This document shows positions 33,571-40,754 of a stretch of DNA of 40,754 bases, piece after piece. Source of the stretch: Acidovorax delafieldii. Its GTDB lineage: Bacteria; Pseudomonadota; Gammaproteobacteria; Burkholderiales; Burkholderiaceae_C. A program made the translations under genes and the position numbers. The notes under the pieces are model-generated. The model saw only the letters and a program-made list of their open reading frames with translations, was not told the origin of the DNA and made no database searches. The first letter of the stretch is position 1, and the number at the start of each line of letters is the position of its first letter. Location of the stretch: the NCBI RefSeq assembly GCF_007993815.1, contig NZ_VJWE01000005.1, positions 1 through 40,754 on the forward strand, in the 5' to 3' direction.

Positions 33571-36500
33571 GGGTTCCAACTCCTGCTTCTTCGGCATGGC
33601 GGCGGTTCATTTCCTGCTGGCGCGCGCTGCCTTTGAACAGGCTGCGCACCACCACAAAGAACACGGGCACAAAGAACACGGCCAGTGCGGTGCCAGTGAC
33701 CATGCCGCCCAGCACGCCGGTGCCGATGGCCCGCTGGCTGGCAGAGCCTGCACCCGACGCGACGACCAGTGGCAGCACGCCCAGGCCGAACGCCATCGAG
33801 GTCATCACGATGGGGCGGAACCGCAAATGCGCGGCGGCCAACGCCGACTCGATCACGCCCTTGCCCTGGGCCTGCAGGTCCTTGGCGAACTCGATGATCA
33901 GGATGGCGTTTTTCGCTGACAGGCCAATGATGGTGATCAGGCCCACCTGGAAGTACACGTCATTGGCATAGCCGCGCAGCAAGGTGGCCAGCAGCACGCC
34001 CAGCACGCCCAGGGGCACCACCAGGATCACGGCCAGCGGGATCGACCAGCTCTCGTACAGCGCAGCCAAGCACAGGAACACGGCCAGGATTGCAAAGCTG
34101 TACAGGATGAGCGACTGCGAGCCTGCGAGCTTTTCTTCGCGCGACTGGCCGGTCCATTCAAAACCGAAGCCTTGGGGCAGTTGGCCAGCGAGCTTCTCCA
34201 TCTCGGCCATGGCAGCTCCCGTGCTGTAGCCCGGCGCTGGCGAGCCGGAAATGCGCATGGCGGGGTAGCCGTTGTAGCGCACGGTTTGCTGCGCGCCGGT
34301 CACCCAGCGCGTGGTCGCGAACGCCGACAGCGGCACCGGTTTGCCCTGGCTGTTGGTGGCATTGATCTGCAGCAGATCGTCGGGCTGCATGCGCGCCGGC
34401 GCATCGGCCTGCACCACCACCCGCTGCAGGCGGCCCTGGTTCGGGAAGTCGTTCACATAGCTGGAGCCCAGCGCGGTGGACAGCGCGGAGTTGATGGCAT
34501 CAAACGGCACACCCAGCGCGTTGGCTTTGTCGCGGTCTATGTCGATCTGCAACTGCGGAGCGTCTTCCAGACCATCGGGGCGCAGTTGCGTGAGCACCTT
34601 GCTCTGCGAGGCCATGCCCAGCAACTGATTGCGGGCTTTCACCAGGGCCTCGTGCCCCGCGCCGCCACGGTCCTGCAAGCGGAACGTGAAGCCGCTGGCG
34701 TTGCCCAGCTCGGGAATGGGCGGGGGGCTCAACGGGAAGATGAAAGCATCGCGAATGCCCATCAGCGCACCAAAGGCGCGGTTGGCCACGTCCTGTGCCG
34801 ACTGACCGGGGCCATGGCGCTCGCTCCAGTCCTTGAGGGTCACAAAGGCGAGGGCCGCGTTCTGCCCCTGGCCGGAGAAGCTGAAGCCCAGCACGCCCAC
34901 CATGCTTTGCACCTCGGGCTGCTTGAGGATGAAGCCTTCGACCTGCTCCATCACGGCCAGCGTACGCTCCTGCGTGGCGCCCGGTGGCAATTGCACGTTG
35001 ACGATGATGTTGCCCTGGTCTTCGCTGGGCAGGAACGAGGTCGGCAGGCGCATGTAGACTACGGTCACGGCGCCGATGATGGCTGCGTAGATCACCAGGT
35101 AACGCGCGGCGCGCCGCAGCATGCGGGCCACAAAGCCCTCATAGCCTTTGGCAGTGCGCGAAAAGCCGCGATTGAACCAGCCAAAGAAGCCAGTCTTCTC
35201 GTGGTGATGCCCCGCCTCGACCGGCTTGAGCAGGGTGGCGCACAGTGCCGGTGTGAGCGACAGGGCCATGAAGGCTGAGAAGCCAATGGATGCCACCATC
35301 ACCGCCGAGAACTGGCGGTAGATGTTGCCCGTGGAGCCTGCAAAAAATGCCAGCGGCACGAACACCGAGATCAGCACCACCGTCACGCCAATGATGGCGC
35401 CCGAAATCTGGCGCATGGCCTTGCGCGTGGCTTCCAGCGGCGACAGGCCTTCTTCGCTCATGATGCGCTCAACGTTCTCCACCACCACGATGGCGTCGTC
35501 CACCACGATGCCGATCACCAGCACCATGCCAAACATGGTCAGCACGTTGATCGAGAACCCCAGCGCCAGCAGTGTGGCAAACGTACCCAGCAGCGCAATC
35601 GGCACCACGATCGTCGGGATGATGGTGTAGCGCCAGTTCTGCAGAAACAGGAACATCACCAGGAACACCAACACCACGGCCTCGACCAGGGTTTCTGCGA
35701 CCTGCTTGATGGAGATGTCCACGAAGCGCGAGCTGTCGTAAGGAATGCTCCAGCTCATACCTTCGGGGAAGTAGCGTGACAGCTCATCCATCTTCGCGCG
35801 TACGTCCTTGGCGGCCTCCAGTGCGTTACCGCTGGGCGACAACTGAACGCCGATGCCCACGGCGGGCTTTCCGTTCAGGCGTGCGGCGGTGGCGTACGCC
35901 TGGCCGCCCAGTTCCACACGCGCCACATCCTTGATGCGCACGGTGGACCCATCGGTGTTGGCACGCAGCACGACGTTGCCGAACTGTTCAACGCTGGACA
36001 GTTGCCCATTGACCACCACGGTGGCGGCAATGCCTTGGCCCGCGACATTGGGCAGGTCACCAATGGTGCCGCTGGCCACCTGGGCGTTCTGGGCGCGGAT
36101 GGCGGCGGTGATCTCTGCTGCCGACAGGTTGTAGCTCACCATCTTGGCCGGATCGATCCAGATGCGCATGGCGCGCTCCGTGCCAAACAGCTGGGCCTGG
36201 CCAATACCCTTAAGGCGTTGCAGTTCTGGCACCACGTTGCGCGACGCATAGTCACCCAAGGCCACGGTGTCGGTGGCCGGGTTGCTAGACGACAGCATAG
36301 TGAACAGCAGGAAGTTGGAGCGCGACTTGTCCACGCGAACGCCCTGTTGTGTCACGGCAGAAGGCAGACGCGGCGTGGCCCGTGAAAGCCGGTTTTGCAC
36401 GTCCACCTGCGCCAGGTCGGCATTGGTGCCGGGCTGGAAACTCAGCGTGATGCTGCCGGAACCATCGGCCTGCGCGACCGATTCCATGTAGATCAGCCCG

Positions 36501-36718
36501 GGGGAGCCGTTCATCTCGCGTTCGATGACCGACAGCACGCTGTCTTCGAGGGTTTGCGCCGATGCGCCGGGGTAGGCCGCGTTGATGACGATGGACGGTG
36601 GTGCCACCGGCGGGTACTGTGCAATGGGTAGCTGCGTGATGGCTACGCCGCCCATCACCATGATGAACAGCGCAATCACCCACGCAAAGATGGGGCGGTC
36701 AATGAAAAATTTGGCCAT
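33563..36718 (-). CDS. RND efflux pump, inner-membrane transporter (AcrB/HAE1)
   Basis: A 1051-aa proton-driven multidrug exporter (Escherichia coli AcrB 1049). The proton-relay aspartates are D407 and D408 in GIVVDDAIVVVENVERIM, and the relay lysine is in LSAKNAILIIEFAKDLQ. Twelve hydrophobic segments and two large periplasmic loops are in the expected places, and the N-terminus MAKFFIDRPIFAWV is classic for HAE1 pumps. The typical substrates are hydrophobic antibiotics, dyes and solvents. It is 13 bp after the adaptor gene and overlaps the channel gene by 8 bp. Confidence 0.97.
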   Translation of the reverse strand: MAKFFIDRPIFAWVIALFIMVMGGVAITQLPIAQYPPVAPPSIVINAAYPGASAQTLEDSVLSVIEREMNGSPGLIYMESVAQADGSGSITLSFQPGTNADLAQVDVQNRLSRATPRLPSAVTQQGVRVDKSRSNFLLFTMLSSSNPATDTVALGDYASRNVVPELQRLKGIGQAQLFGTERAMRIWIDPAKMVSYNLSAAEITAAIRAQNAQVASGTIGDLPNVAGQGIAATVVVNGQLSSVEQFGNVVLRANTDGSTVRIKDVARVELGGQAYATAARLNGKPAVGIGVQLSPSGNALEAAKDVRAKMDELSRYFPEGMSWSIPYDSSRFVDISIKQVAETLVEAVVLVFLVMFLFLQNWRYTIIPTIVVPIALLGTFATLLALGFSINVLTMFGMVLVIGIVVDDAIVVVENVERIMSEEGLSPLEATRKAMRQISGAIIGVTVVLISVFVPLAFFAGSTGNIYRQFSAVMVASIGFSAFMALSLTPALCATLLKPVEAGHHHEKTGFFGWFNRGFSRTAKGYEGFVARMLRRAARYLVIYAAIIGAVTVVYMRLPTSFLPSEDQGNIIVNVQLPPGATQERTLAVMEQVEGFILKQPEVQSMVGVLGFSFSGQGQNAALAFVTLKDWSERHGPGQSAQDVANRAFGALMGIRDAFIFPLSPPPIPELGNASGFTFRLQDRGGAGHEALVKARNQLLGMASQSKVLTQLRPDGLEDAPQLQIDIDRDKANALGVPFDAINSALSTALGSSYVNDFPNQGRLQRVVVQADAPARMQPDDLLQINATNSQGKPVPLSAFATTRWVTGAQQTVRYNGYPAMRISGSPAPGYSTGAAMAEMEKLAGQLPQGFGFEWTGQSREEKLAGSQSLILYSFAILAVFLCLAALYESWSIPLAVILVVPLGVLGVLLATLLRGYANDVYFQVGLITIIGLSAKNAILIIEFAKDLQAQGKGVIESALAAAHLRFRPIVMTSMAFGLGVLPLVVASGAGSASQRAIGTGVLGGMVTGTALAVFFVPVFFVVVRSLFKGSARQQEMNRRHAEEAGVGTHE

Positions 36719-36731
36719 GCTGGATTGCCCC

Positions 36732-38027
36732 TTATGGCTTGGATGCGGCCGAAGCGGGCGCTGCCGGCGCCTCTGCGGAGGCTGGCGCTGAGGCAGTCGC
36801 TGCTGCCGGCGCAGGCGTGCCTGGTGCTTGCCATGGAACGGGCTTTACCGGGGTTCCGGGAGGCAGCATCTGCAGCTTCTGGAAGCCGTCCACCATCACT
36901 TTTTCACCCGCCTTCAGACCGTCCAGCACCACCCAGCGGTTGTTCTGTGCGGCACTGATCTTGACGGTGCGCTGCGACACCTTGCCGTCCTCGCCAACCA
37001 CGCTGACCGTGTCGCCCTGCTGGGTGCGCGTGACAGCCTGCTGGGGCAGGGTGATGGCGTTGCTGGCCTGTGCCTGTTCAATCCGCACACGCAGATACAG
37101 TCCGGGCAGCAGCTCGCCCTTGGGGTTGGGCACCTCTGCGCGCAGGGTGACCTGGCCGGTGGTGGAGTCCACCGACAAGTCCGTGAACAGCAGCTTGCCA
37201 GCTTGTGCGTATTCAGATCCGTCGCTGAGCACCAGCTTGACGCTGGCTGCCTGGCTGCCGCCAGCGCGCTTGAACTGCCCACTTTCCATAGCGCGCCGCA
37301 GTTGGAAGACGTCACCGGCCGATTGGGTGAAGTTCACGTACACCGGGTCAATCTGCTGCACCACAGCCAATGCGGTCGCTTCGCCCTGGCCGACCAAGGC
37401 GCCTTCGGTGACCAGTGCGCGGCCAATGCGGCCGGAGATGGGGGAGGTCACGCTGGCATAGCTGAGGTTGATGTCGGCGGTGCGCACAGCAGCCTTGGCG
37501 GCCGCCACGTCGGCCTGGGCTTGTTTCTCGGCCGCCTCTGCGTTTACAAAGTCCTGCTTGCTGATGGCATTGGCTGCAACCAGGGGGCGATAGCGCTCAG
37601 CTTGTGCGCTGGCCTGTGCCAGATTGGCCTGGGCCTTGGCGAGGCTGGCGCGCGCGCTCTCTGCCGCTGCGGCGTAGGGAGCGGGATCAATGCGGAACAG
37701 CACCTGGCCGGCCTTGACGTCGCTACCTTCCTTGAACACGCGCTGCTGAAGGATGCCGGCGGCCCGTGCGCGCACTTGGGCAACCCGAGACGCTTCCACG
37801 CGGCCAGGCAGTTCGGTGATCAGCCCCACGTCGCCGGGCGTGGCGGTAACGACTCCCACTTCGACCGGGGGCGGCTTGGGACCGCCTGCCCCGGCGGCCT
37901 GTCCATCGGCCTTGCCACAGGCGGACACAAGCAGTACCGCTGCGCTGATGGCAGCCAGCGAAAGCACTCGTCGGGTGGTGGTGGCACGCAAGTAAGGGGT
38001 GCCGGATGCGTCACGCAGTTGAGGCAT
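36732..38027 (-). CDS. RND efflux periplasmic adaptor (AcrA type)
   Basis: A 431-aa membrane-fusion lipoprotein (lipobox VSAC, cysteine at residue 37) that links pump and channel. The lipoyl halves (VRARAAGILQQRVFKEGSDVKAGQ, about 85-110) enclose a long coiled-coil hairpin (Ala/Gln/Lys-rich, about 125-190), followed by a beta-barrel segment with SPISGRIGRALVTEGALV. The C-terminus ends in an Ala/Pro-rich tail of about 35 residues. The start at 38027 gives a lipoprotein N-terminus; a longer frame reaches through the operator. First gene of the efflux operon. Confidence 0.95.
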   Translation of the reverse strand: MPQLRDASGTPYLRATTTRRVLSLAAISAAVLLVSACGKADGQAAGAGGPKPPPVEVGVVTATPGDVGLITELPGRVEASRVAQVRARAAGILQQRVFKEGSDVKAGQVLFRIDPAPYAAAAESARASLAKAQANLAQASAQAERYRPLVAANAISKQDFVNAEAAEKQAQADVAAAKAAVRTADINLSYASVTSPISGRIGRALVTEGALVGQGEATALAVVQQIDPVYVNFTQSAGDVFQLRRAMESGQFKRAGGSQAASVKLVLSDGSEYAQAGKLLFTDLSVDSTTGQVTLRAEVPNPKGELLPGLYLRVRIEQAQASNAITLPQQAVTRTQQGDTVSVVGEDGKVSQRTVKISAAQNNRWVVLDGLKAGEKVMVDGFQKLQMLPPGTPVKPVPWQAPGTPAPAAATASAPASAEAPAAPASAASKP

Positions 38028-38120
38028 GAGAGTCCTTTGGGTGGGCGTCAAAAAAAGGGATTTGGAAAAAAAGTGGGAGGTCTGGAGCACTTCGCTCAAT
38101 GCCCCGACAGTTTGATCAGA

Positions 38121-38150
38121 AATTATACATACAGACATGAATGTATAATT
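38121..38150. promoter_or_regulatory. AcrR-type operator: perfect inverted repeat
   Basis: AATTATACAT (38121-38130), spacer ACAGACATGA, ATGTATAATT (38141-38150): perfect 10-bp arms. The core TACATACA-N4-TGAATGTA closely matches the known Escherichia coli AcrR box. Each arm also contains a TATAAT in the direction of the gene it faces (minus 38122-38127, plus 38144-38149), so a bound repressor would block both promoters. Confidence 0.85.
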
Positions 38151-38215
38151 GTTGACTGCTGCAGATGCCCCTAGGCAGTCGTAGGGGTTTTGGAGACTCA
38201 ACAGGATGTTTGACT

Positions 38216-38872
38216 ATGGCGCGCCGGACAAAAGAAGATGCAATCGCAACCCGCAACGGGTTGATCGATGCGGCTGAGTTGGTGTTTCGGGAAAAAGGGG
38301 TGTCCCGCGCGTCGCTGAGTGATATTGCCCAGGCGGCGGGAGCCACGCGTGGTGCGATCTACTGGCACTTCAAGGACAAGGTGGATCTGTTTAGCGCCAT
38401 GATGGACCGTGTCACGCTGCCGCTGGAACAGGGTTTTGCCAGTTTTGAAGACAGCACCTGCGCCGATCCTGTGCAACGCCTTCGGGCGGTGATGGCGCTG
38501 GTGCTGCGCAGTGTGGCCTCGGACGAGCACACCCGAAGGGTTTTCGAGATTGCGTTGTACAAGGTGGAATACGTGAACGAGCTGATGGGGCTGCGCGAGC
38601 GCCATGTGGCGGCCTCCGAAGGGTTTACGCAGCAGCTGGCGCGCGACTTTGCGCTGGCTGCTGAGTCGCAAGGGGTGGTGCTGTCGATGTCGGCGATGGA
38701 CGCGGCCATCAGCCTGCATGCCCTTTTTGATGGGCTGATCCGCAACTGGATTCTGAATGACGGTGGCTTTGATCTCATTGGTGTAGGTGGCGCCAGCACC
38801 GACGCATTTTTGCGTGGTGTGGGGTTGTCGCTGGTCGGTACGAAAGTGCCTGCTGCATCCTGTGGTGGCTGA
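38216..38872 (+). CDS. TetR/AcrR-family repressor of the efflux operon
   Basis: A 218-aa regulator with an N-terminal TetR-type helix-turn-helix (about residues 32-52, LSDIAQAAGATRGAIYWHF) and a C-terminal ligand-binding and dimer domain. The start ARRTKEDAIATRNGLIDAA is AcrR/TtgR/MexL-like. It is divergent from the adaptor gene, with the inverted-repeat operator between them, so it probably represses the pump and itself and is released by pump substrates. ATG 38216 follows a weak CAGGATG; a longer frame from 38165 is less family-like. Confidence 0.93.
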   Translation: MARRTKEDAIATRNGLIDAAELVFREKGVSRASLSDIAQAAGATRGAIYWHFKDKVDLFSAMMDRVTLPLEQGFASFEDSTCADPVQRLRAVMALVLRSVASDEHTRRVFEIALYKVEYVNELMGLRERHVAASEGFTQQLARDFALAAESQGVVLSMSAMDAAISLHALFDGLIRNWILNDGGFDLIGVGGASTDAFLRGVGLSLVGTKVPAASCGG

Positions 38873-38887
38873 GCGCCAGGGCTTTGT

Positions 38888-38916
38888 TTGTTTGGATGCT
38901 TGCCGCGTGCAATAAT
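38888..38916 (+). promoter_or_regulatory. Possible tRNA-Arg promoter
   Basis: TTGTTT (38888-38893), 17-bp spacer, AATAAT (38911-38916), 25 bp before the tRNA. Confidence 0.4.
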
Positions 38917-38941
38917 CAAAGGCTGCGTCAATCAGAGGTAT

Positions 38942-39017
38942 GCGGCTGTAGCTCAGTGGATAGAGTATTGGCCTCCGAAGCCAAGGGTCGTGGGTTCGAT
39001 CCCCGCCAGCCGCACCA
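38942..39017 (+). tRNA. tRNA-Arg (anticodon CCG)
   Basis: Acceptor stem GCGGCTG/CAGCCGC, anticodon loop CTCCGAA (anticodon CCG), T-arm GGGTTCGATCCCC region, and encoded CCA (39015-39017). It reads CGG codons. It is 102 bp from the tRNA-Tyr cluster and seems to be a separate unit. Confidence 0.95.
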
Positions 39018-39101
39018 ACGGTACATGCAGCAGCGAGCGCTTACAGCGTTTGTGAAGAGCGTCAAATGCGTTTAATTTCTGAATGCGTAAAAATTTGGTG
39101 C

Positions 39102-39107
39102 TATAAT
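39102..39107 (+). promoter_or_regulatory. -10 element of the tRNA-tuf operon
   Basis: Consensus TATAAT 12 bp before tRNA-Tyr, in an A+T-rich tract (39071-39100) that may act as UP-like sequence. No good -35 is evident at 16-18 bp (39079-39084 CTGAAT), as is common for strongly regulated stable-RNA promoters. Confidence 0.65.
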
Positions 39108-39119
39108 TCGAAATTCTCC

Positions 39120-39205
39120 GGAGGGGTGCCCGAGTGGCTAAAGGGGGCAGACTGTAAATCTGTTGGCTTACGCCTACACTGGTTCGAATCCAGTCCCCTC
39201 CACCA
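39120..39205 (+). tRNA. tRNA-Tyr (anticodon GTA)
   Basis: Class II tRNA of 86 nt with a long variable arm, acceptor GGAGGGG/CCCCTCC, anticodon loop CTGTAAA and encoded CCA. First of the Tyr-Gly-Thr set in front of tuf, the same order as tyrU-glyT-thrT-tufB of Escherichia coli. Confidence 0.96.
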
Positions 39206-39234
39206 GTGAGTGAGCAGTGTTGAGAGTGATGCTT

Positions 39235-39254
39235 AACTTTGCGAGTGCAAAGTT
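39235..39254 (+). other. Hairpin in the Tyr-Gly tRNA spacer
   Basis: AACTTTGC, GAGT loop, GCAAAGTT: a perfect 8-bp stem within the 74-nt spacer. It may guide processing of the polycistronic precursor. Confidence 0.6.
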
Positions 39255-39279
39255 GGGTTCGCAAAGGCCGGTGGTCTGC

Positions 39280-39353
39280 GCGGGAGTAGTTCAATGGTAG
39301 AACCCTAGCCTTCCAAGCTAATGACGCGGGTTCGATTCCCGTCTCCCGCTCCA
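39280..39353 (+). tRNA. tRNA-Gly (anticodon TCC)
   Basis: 74 nt, acceptor GCGGGAG/CTCCCGC, anticodon loop CTTCCAA, T-loop TTCGATT, encoded CCA. Second tRNA of the tuf operon. Confidence 0.96.
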
Positions 39354-39413
39354 TTGTTTGTTGTGCTGGTTTGTTGAGTAGAGATTTTTGGTGTTGTGCG
39401 AGCGGCGCCAATT

Positions 39414-39488
<75 letters not shown>

Positions 39489-39562
39489 TTTTCTGGTGCG
39501 TCCGGTTCTGGTTGCGCCGAGATCCTGTTGTGTTGATTTAGATTTTTTTCGGAGTCGGAAAA

Positions 39563-40753
<1,191 letters not shown>

Positions 40754-40754
40754 T

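Noticed and set aside
38152..38180. TTGACT as -35 of the TetR/AcrR gene
   Set aside because: The matching -10 position (38175-38180, GCAGTC) is unlike a -10; the TATAAT inside the operator is a better candidate although its -35 is weak.

Overview
The window is 40.75 kb of high-G+C bacterial chromosome. Protein sequences, gene order and codon use suggest a betaproteobacterium of the order Burkholderiales, probably family Comamonadaceae (Acidovorax-like); this placement is inference, since no database was searched. Almost all of it is core genome. I see no prophage, insertion sequence, integrase, CRISPR array, toxin-antitoxin pair or defence system.

Layout. 1-5947: the 3' end of one tuf gene, then rpsJ, a structured 232-bp spacer with a promoter, and the rest of the S10 operon (rplC, D, W, B, rpsS, rplV, rpsC, rplP, rpmC, rpsQ), closed by a terminator. 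6029-11199: small accessory units, namely a Prx5 peroxiredoxin with an upstream short ORF, a GNAT acetyltransferase, a divergent cytochrome b561 / cytochrome c' pair, a TlpA-like thioredoxin, a lipoprotein and an MFS transporter. 11283-13784: phosphotransferase genes (mannose-type EIIA, HPr, enzyme I). 13820-17603, minus strand: an EamA transporter, an AraC-type regulator and the lipoate cluster (DUF493-lipB-lipA). 17837-25110: the complete F1Fo ATP synthase operon atpIBEFHAGDC with promoter and terminator. 25261-31000: twin small exported proteins, a 562-bp gene-poor stretch, a LemA/TPM operon, an NTF2-like protein, a YheT-type hydrolase and an uncharacterised protein. 31061-38872: a di-heme cytochrome c and an RND efflux operon (periplasmic adaptor, pump, outer-membrane channel) divergent from a TetR/AcrR repressor, with a perfect inverted-repeat operator between them. 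38942-40754: tRNA-Arg(CCG), then tRNA-Tyr(GTA), tRNA-Gly(TCC), tRNA-Thr(GGT) and a full tuf gene.

The first 508 bases match the last 508 with one synonymous difference. They are two tuf copies in direct orientation about 40 kb apart, and the window is bounded by them.

The most interesting material is not a new enzyme system but small DNA and RNA structure. A family of about 50-bp two-hairpin interspersed repeats has six visible members with compensatory base changes; one encodes the signal peptide of a TPM protein and another supplies the start codon of the YheT-type hydrolase. Other points are a 19-codon leader ORF with a strong Shine-Dalgarno coupled to the peroxiredoxin, a pair of 14-bp direct repeats with 21-bp period in front of the EamA gene beside an AraC-type regulator, a hairpin-embedded promoter and structured leader between rpsJ and rplC, and an orphan LysR-type palindrome.
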